A stretch of DNA of 64,000 nucleotides, taken from Micromonospora trifolii (GTDB lineage Bacteria > Actinomycetota > Actinomycetes > Mycobacteriales > Micromonosporaceae). Shown piece by piece: positions 39,348-49,163 of this stretch. The DNA is taken from NCBI RefSeq assembly GCF_022229005.1, contig NZ_JAKKFD010000024.1, positions 62,001 to 126,000 on the forward strand, given 5' to 3'. Position numbers and translations under genes: made by a program. Numbering within the stretch: the first letter of the stretch is position 1; every line of letters begins with the position of its first letter. The notes under the pieces were generated by a model. It was not told the DNA's origin, searched no databases, and saw only the letters and a program-made list of their open reading frames with translations.

Positions 39348-39407
39348 TCGATCATGAAGTTGTTGCCCGCCTCGCCGGCGTGTCAGAGCAATAACTTCAT
39401 GATCAGC
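39348..39407. repeat. Family C palindromic repeat, copy 2
   Basis: Arms TCGATCATGAAGTTGTTG and the facing AATAACTTCATGATCA (ending about 39407), with a centre that on the other strand reads GACACGCCGG as in copy 1. It lies in the 115-bp gap between map and the DUF1707 gene. Confidence 0.8.
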
Positions 39408-39422
39408 GGAGGGCCCGGGGGG

Positions 39423-40274
39423 TTACGGGGTCTTCGTGGCTGCGGGTTGGCGGGCGGTTACCAGGTCGCCCAGGCGGGCGCGGCCACCGTCGAACGCGGT
39501 GAGCACCCAGACGCCGTCGGGCAGCAGCGCCATCGAGTGCTCGACGTGCGCGGCCACCGAGCCGTCCCGGGTGACGACCGTCCACCCGTCGGCCAACTCG
39601 ACACTACGCGGGGACGCCATGGTGATCATCGGCTCGATGGCCAGGGCCATTCCGGGAACCAGTCGCGGACCCTTGCCCGGCCGACCGTGGTTGAGCACGT
39701 GCGGGTCCTGGTGCATCTCGGTGCCGATGCCGTGCCCGCCGTAGCCGTCGACGATGCCGTACCGGCCGCCCTTGCGGACAGCGGTCTCCACCGCGTGCGA
39801 GATGTCGGTCAGTCGACCCTTGCCGCTGGCCGCGCCACGCGCCGCGGCGGCGATGCCGGCCCACATCGCGTCCTCGGCGACCTCGGCCATCTTCAGCAGT
39901 GCCGGGTCGACGTCACCGACGCCGACCGTGATCGCGGAGTCGCCGTGCCAGCCGTCCAGCACCGCGCCGCAGTCGATGGAGATCAGGTCACCGGCCTGGA
40001 GAACCTGCTTCGGCGACGGGATGGCGTGCACGATCTGCTCGTTGACTGAGGAGCAGATCGACGCCGGGAAACCGTGGTAGCCCTTGAACGACGGAACGCC
40101 ACCCGCCTCGCGGATGGTCGACTCGGCGATGGCGTCCAGATCGGCGGTGCTCACACCGGGGGCGACAGCCTCCCGCATCCGGCGCAGGGCCTCGGCCACC
40201 ACCAGCCCGGCGGCCCGCATCTTCTCGATCTGGTCAGGGGTCTTCAGCTGGATGTCCAGCTGGGGACGACGCAT
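39423..40274 (-). CDS. map: Methionine aminopeptidase, type I
   Basis: A 283-residue dinuclear metallopeptidase removing N-terminal Met from new proteins. Metal ligands are visible in DCGAVLDGWHGDSA (two Asp), GHGIGTEMHQDPHV (His) and the two Glu in MALAIEPMI and the VEHS region. The ATG (MRRPQLDIQLK) has AAGGT about 10 nt upstream and is preferred over an in-frame start 12 codons earlier. It follows adk, as expected. Confidence 0.96.
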   Translation of the reverse strand: MRRPQLDIQLKTPDQIEKMRAAGLVVAEALRRMREAVAPGVSTADLDAIAESTIREAGGVPSFKGYHGFPASICSSVNEQIVHAIPSPKQVLQAGDLISIDCGAVLDGWHGDSAITVGVGDVDPALLKMAEVAEDAMWAGIAAAARGAASGKGRLTDISHAVETAVRKGGRYGIVDGYGGHGIGTEMHQDPHVLNHGRPGKGPRLVPGMALAIEPMITMASPRSVELADGWTVVTRDGSVAAHVEHSMALLPDGVWVLTAFDGGRARLGDLVTARQPAATKTP

Positions 40275-40361
40275 GGAGCGGTTACCTTTCGTTGCCGAAC
40301 AGCGGGGCACATAACGCGTACCCCGCTGTTCGCACTCTATCCGCCGTGGCCCGGCCGGACC

Positions 40362-41015
40362 TCAGCCGCCGTACGACCGCAACGCGTCGATGGCCCGGGT
40401 GGTGACGTCCTCCACCGGCCCGGTGGCGTCGATCCCGACCAGCTTGCCCTGGGCGCCGTAGTAGTCGACCAGGGGTGCGGTCTTCTCGCTGTACTCACGA
40501 AGCCGCGTGGCGATCGTCTCCGGCTTGTCGTCGTCGCGCTGGAACAGCTCGGCGCCGCACCGGTCACAGATGCCGGGCCGGGTGGTGGCGTCGAACTCGA
40601 CGTGCCAGATCTTGCCGCAGCCCCGGCAGGTACGCCTGCCGGAGAGCCGCCGGATCACCTCGTCGTCGTCGACGACCAGCTCCAGGACCAGATCCAGGGC
40701 GGTGCCCAGATCGGCCAGGAGCTTGTCCAGAGCGGCCGCCTGCGGAGTGGTCCGCGGGAAGCCGTCGAGCAGGAAACCCTCGCTGGCGTCGGGCTCGGCC
40801 AGCCGGTCCCGGACCATGTTGATGGTGACCTCGTCCGGAACCAGCTCGCCCGCGTCCATGTACCGCTTCGCCTCGACACCGAGCGGCGTGCCCTGGGTGA
40901 CGTTCGACCGGAAGATGTCTCCGGTCGAAATCTTCGGCACCGAGAGGTGCGCGGCGATGAACTCGGCCTGCGTGCCCTTGCCCGCGCCCGGCGGGCCAAC
41001 CAGAACGAGTCTCAT
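40362..41015 (-). CDS. adk: Adenylate kinase
   Basis: A 217-residue nucleotide kinase (AMP + ATP = 2 ADP). P-loop [10 protein letters not shown] is at the start. The lid domain carries a four-Cys zinc site ([18 protein letters not shown]), giving the long, metal-stabilised form. The ATG directly follows the secY stop, so the two are tightly coupled. Confidence 0.97.
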   Translation of the reverse strand: MRLVLVGPPGAGKGTQAEFIAAHLSVPKISTGDIFRSNVTQGTPLGVEAKRYMDAGELVPDEVTINMVRDRLAEPDASEGFLLDGFPRTTPQAAALDKLLADLGTALDLVLELVVDDDEVIRRLSGRRTCRGCGKIWHVEFDATTRPGICDRCGAELFQRDDDKPETIATRLREYSEKTAPLVDYYGAQGKLVGIDATGPVEDVTTRAIDALRSYGG

Positions 41016-42344
41016 CTACCGCAGGAACCCTTCGTAGTTCCGCTGCATGAGTTGGCTCTCGATCTGCTTCACGGTCTCCAGACCGACGCCGACCATGATG
41101 AGCACAGCGGTGCCGCCGAACGGGAAGTTCTGGTACTGCTGGTTGTCCAGCCAGATGAAGAAGAAGTTCGGCAGGATCGAGATGACGCCGAGGTAGAGCG
41201 CGCCCGGCAGGGTGATCCGGCTGAGGATGAAGTCCAGGTAGTCGGCGGTCGGCTTGCCCGGGCGGATGCCCGGCACGAACCCGCCGTACTTCTTCATGTT
41301 GTCCGCGACCTCGGTCGGGTTGAACGTGATCGAGACGTAGAAGTACGTGAAGAAGATGATCAGCAGGAAGTAGACCGCGATGTAGATCGGGCTGCTCGGG
41401 TTGACCAGGTTGTTCTGGATCCACGACTGGGTCTTGCCCGGGTCGGTCTGGTCGAAGAACTGCAGCGCCAACTGCGGCAGGTAGAGCAGCGACGAGCCGA
41501 AGATGACCGGGATCACACCCGCCTGGTTGACCTTGAGCGGGATGTAGGTCGAGGTGCCGCCGTACATCCGCCGGCCGATCATCCGCTTGGCGTACTGCAC
41601 CGGGATCCGGCGCTGCGCCTGCTCGATGAAGGTGACAGCGGTGATGACCACCAGGACCAGCGCGATGACCAGGGCGAACATGTCCCAGCCCTTGCTGGTC
41701 TTGATCTGCCAGCCCTCGCTGGGCAGCCGCGCCGCGATCGAGGTGAAGATCAGGACGGACATGCCGTTGCCGACGCCGCGGTCGGTGATCAGCTCACCGA
41801 GCCACATGACCATGCCGGTGCCGGCGGTCATCGTCATCACCAGGATGGTCAGGGTCAGCCAGTCCGGGATGCCGGTGCCGGTGGGGATGATCGGGAACTG
41901 GTCGCACTTGTTCTGGAACAGCTGACCCGAGCGGGCCAGCGCCACGAACGCCGAGGCCTGCAGCACACCGAGACCGAGGGTCAGGTAGCGCGTGTACTGG
42001 GTGATCTTCGCCTGACCTGCCTGGCCCTCCTTGCGGAGCTGCTCCAGGCGGGGGATCACGACGGTCAGCAGCTGCAGGATGATCGACGCGGTGATGTAGG
42101 GCATGATGCCCAGCGCGAAGACCGAGAGCTGTAGCAGCGCTCCGCCGGAGAAGAGGTTGAGAAGGTTCACCACCCCGGTGGTGTCACCCTGGATGGTGTC
42201 GAGGCACTTCTGCACGTTGCCGTACGAGACGCCCGGGCTGGGGAGCGTTGCACCCAGCCGGTAGACCGCGATGATGCCTACTGTGAACAGCAGCTTCTTG
42301 CGCAGGTCAGGCGTACGGAACGCACTGAGAAAGGCGGACAGCAA
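41016..42344 (-). CDS. secY: Preprotein translocase subunit SecY
   Basis: A 442-residue protein-conducting channel subunit with ten TM helices, plug and lateral gate. Family motifs include RLGATLPSPGV, TASIILQLLTVVIP and GIRPGKPTADYLD. The start is a TTG with AGGAGG 6 nt upstream, giving MLSAFLSAFRTPDLRKK. An ATG 36 codons upstream would add an unlikely basic stretch. It heads the secY-adk-map unit, separated from rplO by a terminator and a probable promoter. Confidence 0.95.
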   Translation of the reverse strand: MLSAFLSAFRTPDLRKKLLFTVGIIAVYRLGATLPSPGVSYGNVQKCLDTIQGDTTGVVNLLNLFSGGALLQLSVFALGIMPYITASIILQLLTVVIPRLEQLRKEGQAGQAKITQYTRYLTLGLGVLQASAFVALARSGQLFQNKCDQFPIIPTGTGIPDWLTLTILVMTMTAGTGMVMWLGELITDRGVGNGMSVLIFTSIAARLPSEGWQIKTSKGWDMFALVIALVLVVITAVTFIEQAQRRIPVQYAKRMIGRRMYGGTSTYIPLKVNQAGVIPVIFGSSLLYLPQLALQFFDQTDPGKTQSWIQNNLVNPSSPIYIAVYFLLIIFFTYFYVSITFNPTEVADNMKKYGGFVPGIRPGKPTADYLDFILSRITLPGALYLGVISILPNFFFIWLDNQQYQNFPFGGTAVLIMVGVGLETVKQIESQLMQRNYEGFLR

Positions 42345-42424
42345 CTTCTTCCTCCTGCGCGAGGCGGGCCGCCGGTGATCCCTGGCGGGTCGGGGTGGAT
42401 CACGGGCGAGTGCCCGCAATCCAT

Positions 42425-42440
42425 GGCTGGGATGGGACTC
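42425..42440 (-). promoter_or_regulatory. Possible promoter of secY-adk-map
   Basis: TAGAGT, a typical actinomycete -10, reads leftward within GGCTGTTAGAGTCCC about 85 nt before the secY TTG, in the gap after the rplO terminator. The -35 is poor, so this is only a candidate. Confidence 0.35.
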
Positions 42441-42522
42441 TAACAGCCTCACCCCGGTCCGGGCAGATGCGCCCGACTACATAAATCGATTCCGATGTTA
42501 CCGGGCGCTCAGGCCCCAGGCA

Positions 42523-42569
42523 GACCATGGCGCCCGCCAGTTGCTCTCAACTGGACGGGCGCCATGGTC
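42523..42569 (-). terminator. Terminator after rplO
   Basis: A long hairpin: outer 14 bp (42523-42536 with 42556-42569), inner 7 bp CCAGTTG/CAACTGG, one bulged A and a 4-nt loop, starting 8 bp after the rplO stop. It ends the spc operon before secY. Confidence 0.8.
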
Positions 42570-42576
42570 GTACGCC

Positions 42577-43020
42577 TTACAGCTCGGTGACGGAGCCACC
42601 GGCGGCAGCGATCTTCTCCTTGGCCGACGCACTGAACGCGTGCGCGGACACCTGGAGCGCCACACCGCCGAGGTCCCCGGTGCCGAGGACCTTGACCGGG
42701 TGACCCTTGCGGACCGCGCCGGACTCAACGAGCTCCAGCGGGCCGACCTGACCACCATTCGGGAACAGCTCAGCGAGTCGGTCCAGGTTGACCACCTGGA
42801 AGACCACCTTGAACTTGTTCTTGAAGCCCTTCATCTTTGGCAGGCGCATGTGGATGGGCATCTGCCCACCCTCGAACGCCGCCGAGATGTTCTTGCGGGC
42901 CTTGGAGCCCTTGGTACCGCGACCAGCGGTCTTGCCCTTGGAACCCTCACCGCGACCCACACGGGTCTTCGCGGTCTTGGAACCGGGCGCCGGGCGCAGG
43001 TGATGCACCTTGATCGTCAT
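42577..43020 (-). CDS. rplO: 50S ribosomal protein L15
   Basis: A 147-residue L15, a late-assembling core protein of the large subunit. The Gly/Arg/Lys-rich N-terminal arm ([23 protein letters not shown]) threads into 23S rRNA; the globular C-terminus ends [16 protein letters not shown]. It overlaps the rpmD stop by one base and is the last gene of the spc operon. Confidence 0.98.
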   Translation of the reverse strand: MTIKVHHLRPAPGSKTAKTRVGRGEGSKGKTAGRGTKGSKARKNISAAFEGGQMPIHMRLPKMKGFKNKFKVVFQVVNLDRLAELFPNGGQVGPLELVESGAVRKGHPVKVLGTGDLGGVALQVSAHAFSASAKEKIAAAGGSVTEL

Positions 43021-43202
43021 TACTCGACCTCCTCGACCTTCACGAGGTGGCTCACAGTGAAGATCATGCCGCGGATCTCGGGCCGGTCCTCCTTGACCAC
43101 CACGTCGTTGATCCGCTTGAGACCGAGCGAACGCAGCGACTCACGCTGGTTGTGCTTGGTCCCGATACCGGACCGGAGCTGGGTGACCTTCAGGCGTGCC
43201 AT
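43020..43202 (-). CDS. rpmD: 50S ribosomal protein L30
   Basis: A 60-residue L30 with the typical [24 protein letters not shown] start and a VSHLVKVEE end. It binds 23S and 5S rRNA regions of the large subunit. Its start overlaps the rpsE stop and its stop overlaps the rplO start by one base each. Confidence 0.97.
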   Translation of the reverse strand: MARLKVTQLRSGIGTKHNQRESLRSLGLKRINDVVVKEDRPEIRGMIFTVSHLVKVEEVE

Positions 43203-43816
43203 CAGCGCGCCACCCCCGCACGCGACGCCAGCATGGCGGCCGGCGCGACGTCCTCCACCGGCAGACCACGACGCGCCGCGACCTGCTCGGGGGACTCAAG
43301 CCCCTTCAGGGCCGCCACGGTGGCGTGCACGATGTTGATCGGGTTCGACGAACCGAGGCTCTTGGAGAGCACGTCGTGGATCCCAGCGCACTCCAGCACG
43401 GCACGCACCGGTCCACCGGCGATGACACCCGTACCGGCCGAGGCCGGCTTGAGCAGCACCACACCAGCGGCGTCCTCACCCGTCACCGGGTGCGGGATCG
43501 ACTGACCGATCCGCGGAACCTTGAAGAAGTGCTTCTTGGCCTCCTCGACACCCTTGGCGATGGCCGCGGGCACCTCCTTGGCCTTTCCGTAGCCCACGCC
43601 GACCGTGCCGTCGCCGTCGCCCACGATCACGAGGGCGGTGAAGCTGAAGCGACGACCACCCTTCACGACCTTGGCGACGCGGTTGATCGCGACGACCCGC
43701 TCAAGGTGCGGGGTCTTCTCGACGGGCGCGTTTCCGCGGCCGCCCTCACGGCGGTTGTCGCGGCGACCACCCTCGTTGCCACCGGACCCGCCGCCACGGC
43801 GCTGTTGACCTGGCAT
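43202..43816 (-). CDS. rpsE: 30S ribosomal protein S5
   Basis: A 204-residue S5, at the mRNA entry channel and important for decoding fidelity. The dsRNA-binding-like domain ([20 protein letters not shown]) and the C-terminal domain ([20 protein letters not shown]) are normal. An N-terminal Gly/Arg/Asn-rich extension of about 35 residues, longer than in E. coli, is disordered and typical of actinomycetes. Confidence 0.97.
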   Translation of the reverse strand: MPGQQRRGGGSGGNEGGRRDNRREGGRGNAPVEKTPHLERVVAINRVAKVVKGGRRFSFTALVIVGDGDGTVGVGYGKAKEVPAAIAKGVEEAKKHFFKVPRIGQSIPHPVTGEDAAGVVLLKPASAGTGVIAGGPVRAVLECAGIHDVLSKSLGSSNPINIVHATVAALKGLESPEQVAARRGLPVEDVAPAAMLASRAGVAR

Positions 43817-43849
43817 CAGCAGCCTTCCTTCTCTCTCGTGACGGGGTTG

Positions 43850-44239
43850 TTAGAACTCGAGCCCGGCTTCGCGGGCGGCGTCGGCAAGCGCGGCGACTCG
43901 CCCCGCGTACCGGTTGCCGCCGCGGTCGAAGACGACCTTGGAGACGCCGGCGGCCTTGGCCCGCTCGGCGAGCAGCGCGCCCACCTTGCCAGCCAGGGCG
44001 CTCTTGTCGCCCTCCGCACCGCGCAGCGAGGCGTCCAGGGTCGACGCCGACGCCAGGGTGTGACCCTTGGTGTCGTCGACGACCTGGGCGACCATGTGCC
44101 GCAGCGAACGGGTGACGACCAGGCGCGGACGCTCGGCCGTACCGCTGACGTTCTTGCGGACGCGGAAGTGTCGACGCGCACGCCCAACGGCGCGCTTGGC
44201 GGCGACACCGCGGCGGCGCTTGAGCAGCGTGGCGCTCAC
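43850..44239 (-). CDS. rplR: 50S ribosomal protein L18
   Basis: A 129-residue L18, which with L5 and L25 carries 5S rRNA. A basic N-terminus ([20 protein letters not shown]) precedes the core ([40 protein letters not shown]). It overlaps the end of rplF by four bases. Confidence 0.97.
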   Translation of the reverse strand: MSATLLKRRRGVAAKRAVGRARRHFRVRKNVSGTAERPRLVVTRSLRHMVAQVVDDTKGHTLASASTLDASLRGAEGDKSALAGKVGALLAERAKAAGVSKVVFDRGGNRYAGRVAALADAAREAGLEF

Positions 44240-44778
44240 TTCTTACCTGCCTTTCCGGCCTTGCGGCGGATGACCTCGCCCTGGTACTTGACGCCCTTGC
44301 CCTTGTAGGGCTCCGGCGGGCGGATCTTCCGGATGTTGGCGGCGACCTCACCGACCTGCTGCTTGTCGATGCCAGCCACGTGGAACAGGGTCGGCCGCTC
44401 CACCGTGAAGGTGATGCCCGCCGGGGCGGGGACGACCACCGGGTGCGAGAACCCGAGTGCGAACTCGAGGTCCGAACCCTTGGCGGTGACCCGGTAACCG
44501 GTGCCGGCGATCTCCAGGCTCTTGCGGTAGCCCTCGGTGACCCCGACGATCATGTTGGCAACCAGCGTACGGCTCAGGCCGTGGAGTTCCTTGGCCTTGC
44601 GCTCGTCGTTCGGCCGGTTGACGCTCAGCTGCCCATCCTCGGCCCGCTCGACCGTGATCGGCTCGGCGAGGGTGTGCTGGAGCTGGCCCTTGGGGCCCTT
44701 GACCTTGACGGTCTGCCCGTCGATCGTGATGTCGACGCCGGCTGGCACCGGGATCGACTTACGTCCAATTCGCGACAT
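44236..44778 (-). CDS. rplF: 50S ribosomal protein L6
   Basis: A 180-residue L6 near the factor-binding site. It starts [17 protein letters not shown] and ends with the usual [20 protein letters not shown]. Two similar alpha/beta domains are recognisable. The ATG at 44778 fits the family N-terminus; an upstream in-frame ATG would add 17 unrelated residues. It lies 16 bp after rpsH. Confidence 0.98.
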   Translation of the reverse strand: MSRIGRKSIPVPAGVDITIDGQTVKVKGPKGQLQHTLAEPITVERAEDGQLSVNRPNDERKAKELHGLSRTLVANMIVGVTEGYRKSLEIAGTGYRVTAKGSDLEFALGFSHPVVVPAPAGITFTVERPTLFHVAGIDKQQVGEVAANIRKIRPPEPYKGKGVKYQGEVIRRKAGKAGKK

Positions 44779-44794
44779 TTCTACCTGTCTCCCG

Positions 44795-45202
44795 TTACCA
44801 GACGAAGGCGAGGACTTCCCCGCCAACACTCCGCTTGCGGGCCTGCCGGTCGGTCAGCAGCCCCTGGGACGTCGAAATGATCGCCACGCCCAGCCCACCG
44901 AGCACCCGCGGGAGCCCGTCCGACTTGGCGTACACCCGGAGACCGGGCTTGGACACGCGCTTGATGCCGGCCAGGCTCCGCTCGCGGTTCTGGCCGTACT
45001 TCAGCTCGACGACCAGTCGCTTGCCGACGGCGCCCTCCTCGGGCTCCTCGACCGACCAGGTGGCGATGTAACCCTCGGCCTTCAGGACCTCGGCGATGTT
45101 CGCCTTGATCTTGGAGTAGGGCATCTTCACCTGATCGTGGTACGCCTGGTTGGCGTTACGCAGACGCGTGAGCATGTCTGCGATCGGGTCGGTCATCGTC
45201 AT
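44795..45202 (-). CDS. rpsH: 30S ribosomal protein S8
   Basis: A 135-residue S8, a primary binder of 16S helix 21 and, in E. coli, the repressor of the spc operon through an rplE-region mRNA site. [19 protein letters not shown] and the closing [22 protein letters not shown] are typical. Two ATGs two codons apart can serve; the first is taken. It is separated from rpsN by 116 bp with two hairpins. Confidence 0.97.
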   Translation of the reverse strand: MTMTDPIADMLTRLRNANQAYHDQVKMPYSKIKANIAEVLKAEGYIATWSVEEPEEGAVGKRLVVELKYGQNRERSLAGIKRVSKPGLRVYAKSDGLPRVLGGLGVAIISTSQGLLTDRQARKRSVGGEVLAFVW

Positions 45203-45220
45203 GGATTTCGTCAGCCTTTC

Positions 45221-45306
45221 TCGCCGGGGTTCCCGGGGCATCAGCCCCGGGCCTACGGCGAAGAGCAATACCTAATCGGTGCAGGAGTTCCCGGCCGACG
45301 GCCGGG
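45221..45306 (-). other. Paired hairpins between rpsN and rpsH
   Basis: Two perfect hairpins: CCCGGGGC/GCCCCGGG (45232-45239 with 45244-45251), nested in an outer TCGCCG/CGGCGA pair, and CCCGGCC/GGCCGGG (45290-45296 with 45300-45306). They lie in the only sizeable gap inside the spc operon. They could be a regulatory site for S8 or mRNA processing signals. Confidence 0.5.
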
Positions 45307-45318
45307 ACGCGGTCGCCC

Positions 45319-45504
45319 TTACCAGGAAGCCTTGGACACGCCCGGCAGCTCACCGCGGTGAGCCATCTCCCGGATGCAGACCCGGCAGAGCCCGAACTTG
45401 CGGTAGACCGCCTTCGGACGCCCGCACCGCTGGCAGCGGGTGTACGCGCGAACCGAGAACTTCGGCTTCGCGGCCGCCTTGATGATCAGCGCCTTCTTGG
45501 CCAT
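45319..45504 (-). CDS. rpsN: 30S ribosomal protein S14, zinc-binding (type Z)
   Basis: A 61-residue S14 of the short zinc type: the C-x2-C pairs [20 protein letters not shown] form the metal site, and it ends [10 protein letters not shown]. It sits in the 30S head near the P site. The zinc-dependent form in the spc operon suggests that a zinc-free paralogue may be encoded elsewhere, as in other actinomycetes. It follows rplE directly. Confidence 0.98.
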   Translation of the reverse strand: MAKKALIIKAAAKPKFSVRAYTRCQRCGRPKAVYRKFGLCRVCIREMAHRGELPGVSKASW

Positions 45505-45505
45505 C

Positions 45506-46072
45506 TCAGTTCTCCTTGAACGGGAAGCCCAGGAGCTTGAGCAGCGCCCGGCCCTCGTCGTCGGTCGTGGCGGTCGTGACCACCGTGATGTCCATGCCCC
45601 GCTGGCGATCGATCCGGTCCTGGTCGATCTCGTGGAACACCGACTGCTCGGTCAGACCGAACGTGTAGTTGCCGTGCCCGTCCAGCTTGCGCCCGTCCAG
45701 ACCGCGGAAGTCGCGGATACGCGGAAGCGCGATGGAGAGCAGCCGGTCCATGAACTCCCACATCCGGTCGCCGCGAAGGGTCACCTTCGCGCCGATCGGC
45801 ATGCCCTCGCGCAGCTTGAACTGCGCGATGGACTTGGTCGCCCGCCGCACCTGCGGCTTCTGGCCGGTGATCGTGGCGAGGTCGCGGACCGCGCCGTCGA
45901 TCAGCTTGGCGTCGCGAGCAGCCTCGCCGACACCCATGTTGACGACGATCTTGACCAGCCGCGGCACCTGCATGGGGTTGCCGTAGCTGCGCTGCTCACG
46001 CAGCTGGGCCACGATCTCGTTGCGGTACCGCTCCTTGAGGCGCGGCAGGGTCTTTTCGGTAGCCGTGGTCAT
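45506..46072 (-). CDS. rplE: 50S ribosomal protein L5
   Basis: A 188-residue L5, which binds 5S rRNA and forms the central protuberance bridge. The core segments [21 protein letters not shown] and [21 protein letters not shown] are typical. The ATG at 46072 has AAGGA 6 nt upstream; a GTG one codon earlier is possible. It overlaps the rplX stop by one base. Confidence 0.97.
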   Translation of the reverse strand: MTTATEKTLPRLKERYRNEIVAQLREQRSYGNPMQVPRLVKIVVNMGVGEAARDAKLIDGAVRDLATITGQKPQVRRATKSIAQFKLREGMPIGAKVTLRGDRMWEFMDRLLSIALPRIRDFRGLDGRKLDGHGNYTFGLTEQSVFHEIDQDRIDRQRGMDITVVTTATTDDEGRALLKLLGFPFKEN

Positions 46073-46392
46073 CACAGGTCCTTACCGGTGCTACGCGCGA
46101 TGCGGACCTTCTGGCCGTTGTCGTCGATCCGGTAACCGACGCGGGTCGGCTTGCCGTCGGAGTCCAGGACCTGCACGTTCGAGACGTGGATCGGGGCCTC
46201 CTGAGTGACGATGCCGCCGGTCTTGGCGCCACGCTGGGTGGTGCTGATGCGGGTGTGCTTCTTGACCCGGTTCACGCCCTCGACAAGGACCTTGTCCTGC
46301 CGCGGGTAGGCCTGAATGACCTTGCCCTTGGCACCCTTGTCCTTGCCGGCGATGACGACGACCGTGTCGCCCTTCTTGACCTTCACGGTCAC
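46072..46392 (-). CDS. rplX: 50S ribosomal protein L24
   Basis: A 106-residue L24, an assembly initiator with a KOW motif ([22 protein letters not shown]) near the N-terminus. The first GTG overlaps the rplN stop (GTGA); a second GTG two codons later has better spacing to GGAGGT and could be the true start. The rest of the protein is normal. Confidence 0.95.
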   Translation of the reverse strand: MTVKVKKGDTVVVIAGKDKGAKGKVIQAYPRQDKVLVEGVNRVKKHTRISTTQRGAKTGGIVTQEAPIHVSNVQVLDSDGKPTRVGYRIDDNGQKVRIARSTGKDL

Positions 46393-46757
46393 AACACCTC
46401 CGGCGCGAGGGAAATAATCTTCATGAACCGCTTGTCCCGCAGCTCCCGGCCCACCGGGCCGAAGATACGGGTTCCACGCGGGTCCCCGCCGTCCTTGATG
46501 ATGACGGCGGCGTTCTCGTCGAAGCGGATGTACGAGCCGTCCGGACGCCGCCTCTCCTTGGCCGTGCGAACGACGACAGCCTTGACGACGTCGCCCTTCT
46601 TCACACCGGCACCCGGGATGGCGTCCTTGACCGTGGCCACGATGACGTCGCCGATACTCGCGTAGCGCCGACCCGAGCCACCGAGAACCCGGATGCACAG
46701 GATCTCCCGAGCACCCGTGTTGTCGGCGACGCGCAGTCGCGACTCCTGCTGAATCAC
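46389..46757 (-). CDS. rplN: 50S ribosomal protein L14
   Basis: A 122-residue L14, first gene of the spc operon. It begins [20 protein letters not shown] and has the conserved [24 protein letters not shown]. It sits at the subunit interface and contacts S-subunit bridge regions. A UACG-loop hairpin lies in the 97-bp gap that separates it from rpsQ. Confidence 0.98.
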   Translation of the reverse strand: MIQQESRLRVADNTGAREILCIRVLGGSGRRYASIGDVIVATVKDAIPGAGVKKGDVVKAVVVRTAKERRRPDGSYIRFDENAAVIIKDGGDPRGTRIFGPVGRELRDKRFMKIISLAPEVL

Positions 46758-46781
46758 GTCTATCTCCTATGTCTGCCGGTT

Positions 46782-46805
46782 CTCCGGCCGCCGTAGCGGC
46801 CGGAG
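46782..46805 (-). other. UACG-loop hairpin between rpsQ and rplN
   Basis: A perfect 10-bp stem (46782-46791 with 46796-46805), closed as C(UACG)G on the transcribed strand. It marks the S10/spc operon junction, perhaps as a partial terminator or processing site. Confidence 0.65.
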
Positions 46806-46854
46806 CCTGGCGGAACCAACGCCCGACGCAACGCCGGGCGAGCTCGAGCCTTCG

Positions 46855-47133
46855 CTACTTGGCCTTTTCCAGGATCTCCACGATCCGCCAACGCTTGGTG
46901 GCGCTCAGCGGCCGGGTCTCCATGATGAGAACCCGGTCACCGGTGCCAGCGGCGTTCTGCTCGTCGTGCACCTTCAGCTTGGCCGTACGGCGCATGATCT
47001 TGCCGTACAACGCGTGCCGAACCCGGTCCTCGACCTCGACCACGACGGTCTTGTCCATCTTGTCGCTGATCACCAGGCCCTCGCGGACCTTGCGGCGCGA
47101 CCGCGCGGCGGCGGTGGCGGTCTCTTCGGTCAT
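46855..47133 (-). CDS. rpsQ: 30S ribosomal protein S17
   Basis: A 92-residue S17, a primary 16S binder with an OB fold. After a short Ala-rich N-terminus, [32 protein letters not shown] is the typical core (read in parts). It overlaps the rpmC stop by four bases and is the last gene of the S10 group. Confidence 0.97.
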   Translation of the reverse strand: MTEETATAAARSRRKVREGLVISDKMDKTVVVEVEDRVRHALYGKIMRRTAKLKVHDEQNAAGTGDRVLIMETRPLSATKRWRIVEILEKAK

Positions 47134-47366
47134 GATGCAGTCACCTCAGTCGGCGCGGCCGAGAGCCCCAGCTCACGCTCACGCATGATCGTGTAGATCC
47201 GGGCAATCTCCCGACGGATGACCTGCAACCGCCGGTTGTTGTCCAGCTGCCCGGTTGCGGCCTGCACGCGGAGGTTGAACAGCTCCGCCTTGGCCTCCCG
47301 CAGCTTCGTGACCAGCTCCTCTTCGGAGAGCTCACGCAGCTCGGTCGCCTTAACGCCCGCTGCCAT
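47130..47366 (-). CDS. rpmC: 50S ribosomal protein L29
   Basis: A 78-residue L29 at the polypeptide exit. Two helices ([39 protein letters not shown]) form the helical hairpin of the family. The ATG overlaps the rplP stop by one base (TGATG) and the stop overlaps rpsQ. Confidence 0.97.
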   Translation of the reverse strand: MAAGVKATELRELSEEELVTKLREAKAELFNLRVQAATGQLDNNRRLQVIRREIARIYTIMRERELGLSAAPTEVTAS

Positions 47367-47791
47367 CAGGATTCACCCACTTCGCGCGTAACAATGCGGC
47401 ACTTCATCGGGAGCTTGTGGATCGCGCGACGCATAGCCTCTCGCGCGGTCTGCTCGTTGGGGAAGGACATCTCGAAGAGAACCCGCCCCGGCTTGACGTT
47501 GGCGACCCACCACTCGGGCGAACCCTTACCGGAACCCATCCGGGTCTCGGCAGGCTTCTTGGTGAGGGCCTGGTCCGGGAAGATCGTGATCCAGACCTTG
47601 CCACCACGCTTGATGTGGCGAGTCATCGCGATACGTGCCGACTCGATCTGCCGGTTCGTCACGTACGCCGGCTCGAGAGCCTGGATCCCGAACTCGCCGA
47701 ACACCACCCGGTTACCACCCTTGGACGCGCCACTGCGGTCCGGGTGGTGCGGCTTGCGGAAGCCCTTCGGGGGCTTGCGCGGCATCAGCAT
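47366..47791 (-). CDS. rplP: 50S ribosomal protein L16
   Basis: A 141-residue L16, needed for A-site tRNA placement in the large subunit. It starts [20 protein letters not shown] and carries the conserved [19 protein letters not shown] loop near the peptidyl-transferase centre. It begins 3 bp after rpsC. Confidence 0.98.
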   Translation of the reverse strand: MLMPRKPPKGFRKPHHPDRSGASKGGNRVVFGEFGIQALEPAYVTNRQIESARIAMTRHIKRGGKVWITIFPDQALTKKPAETRMGSGKGSPEWWVANVKPGRVLFEMSFPNEQTAREAMRRAIHKLPMKCRIVTREVGES

Positions 47792-47794
47792 CTG

Positions 47795-48664
47795 TCAGCC
47801 CTCCTGCTGCGTTTCTGCCGGAGCAGCAGTGGCGGCGACAGCTGCGCTGTCGACCGGCTCGCCGCTCGGCGTCTCGGCCTGCTGCGCGATGGTGGTCGCA
47901 GCAGCCCGACCGGCCTCGGTGCCACCAGCCGTGGTGCCGGACGAACCCGACCGGCCACGGCGCGGACGCTCGGGACGGTCGCCGCGCTCACCACGACGCG
48001 GGCGGGACGGACCGGCCTCGGCCGGAGCCTCCCGGCCCGGGACGGCGTCGCCCTTGTAGATCCAGACCTTCACACCGATCCGACCGAACGTCGTACGGGC
48101 CTCGAAGAAGCCGTACTCGATGTTGGCCCGCAGCGTGTGCAGCGGAACCCGGCCCTCACGGTAGAACTCGGTCCGGCTCATCTCGGCGCCGCCGAGGCGA
48201 CCCGAGACCTGAACCCGGATGCCCTTGCAGACCGGGTTCTTCATCGCCGACTGCATGGCCTTGCGCATCGCCCGACGGAAGCTGACCCGGCTGGACAACT
48301 GCTCGGCCACGCCCTGCGCGACCAGCTGAGCGTCCGACTCGGGGTTCTTCACCTCGATGATGTTCAGCTGAACCTGCTTGCCGGTGAGCTTCTCAAGCTC
48401 GCCGCGGATCCGGTCGGCCTCCGCACCCTTACGGCCGATGACGATGCCCGGCCGGGCGGTGTGGATGTCGACCCGAACCCGGTCGCGGGTGCGCTCGATG
48501 TCGACCTTGGAAATCCCGGCACGCTCGAGGCCCTTGGACATCATGCGGCGGATCTTGACATCCTCGCCGATGTAGTCCTTGTAGAGCTTGTCCGCGAACC
48601 AGCGGGACTTCCAGTCGGTCGAGATGCCGAGCCGGAACCCAGTGGGGTGAACCTTCTGACCCAT
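47795..48664 (-). CDS. rpsC: 30S ribosomal protein S3
   Basis: A 289-residue S3, forming part of the mRNA entry tunnel and helicase. The N-terminal part begins [23 protein letters not shown] domain follows ([20 protein letters not shown]), and the C-terminal domain runs to about 215. The remaining 70 residues are an Arg/Gly/Pro- and Ala-rich tail ([17 protein letters not shown]), longer than in E. coli. It overlaps the rplV stop by one base. Confidence 0.98.
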   Translation of the reverse strand: MGQKVHPTGFRLGISTDWKSRWFADKLYKDYIGEDVKIRRMMSKGLERAGISKVDIERTRDRVRVDIHTARPGIVIGRKGAEADRIRGELEKLTGKQVQLNIIEVKNPESDAQLVAQGVAEQLSSRVSFRRAMRKAMQSAMKNPVCKGIRVQVSGRLGGAEMSRTEFYREGRVPLHTLRANIEYGFFEARTTFGRIGVKVWIYKGDAVPGREAPAEAGPSRPRRGERGDRPERPRRGRSGSSGTTAGGTEAGRAAATTIAQQAETPSGEPVDSAAVAATAAPAETQQEG

Positions 48665-49122
48665 TACTCGGCGTCCTCCGTCTTGCTCTGCGCTTCGGCC
48701 GGTGCGGCCTCCGTGGCCGGGGCGGCCTTCTTCGCCGCGGCCTTCCTCGGCGCTGCCGGCGCGACCGCTTCGACCGCCACAGTGATGTGGCAGGTGCGCT
48801 TGCGGATTCGGTACGCCCGACCCTGCGCCCGCGGCTGGAACCGCTTCATCGTCGGGCCCTCGTCCACGAAGGCCTCGCTGACGAGCAGCGCGTCGGGGTC
48901 CAGCCGCTCGTTGTTCTCCGCGTTGGCGATCGCGCTAGCGAGCACCTTGTACACCTGCTCGCTCGCAGCCTGCGGCGCGAACTGCAGCACCGTGAGCGCC
49001 TCCTTCGCGGGCAGGCCGCGGACGAGGTTGACCACCCGGCGCGCCTTCATCGGCGAGATGCGCACGTGCCGCGCAACCGCCCGCGCGCCCGGAAGCACCG
49101 GAGCGTCGCCCTTTCCTGGCAT
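48664..49122 (-). CDS. rplV: 50S ribosomal protein L22
   Basis: A 152-residue L22. The core (residues about 10-115, [21 protein letters not shown]) carries the long beta hairpin lining the exit tunnel, a macrolide-sensitive site. The last 35 residues form an Ala/Lys/Glu-rich tail ([15 protein letters not shown]) not found in E. coli but common in actinomycetes. Confidence 0.97.
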   Translation of the reverse strand: MPGKGDAPVLPGARAVARHVRISPMKARRVVNLVRGLPAKEALTVLQFAPQAASEQVYKVLASAIANAENNERLDPDALLVSEAFVDEGPTMKRFQPRAQGRAYRIRKRTCHITVAVEAVAPAAPRKAAAKKAAPATEAAPAEAQSKTEDAE

Positions 49123-49163
49123 CGCTGTAACCCCTTGTTCCCTCTATCCGTATGCCCGCGGCG

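Noticed and set aside
38660-39407. The DUF1707 gene with inverted repeats as an insertion sequence
   Set aside because: No transposase is encoded, the repeats are themselves palindromes, and no target duplication is evident; kept only as a possible passive cassette.
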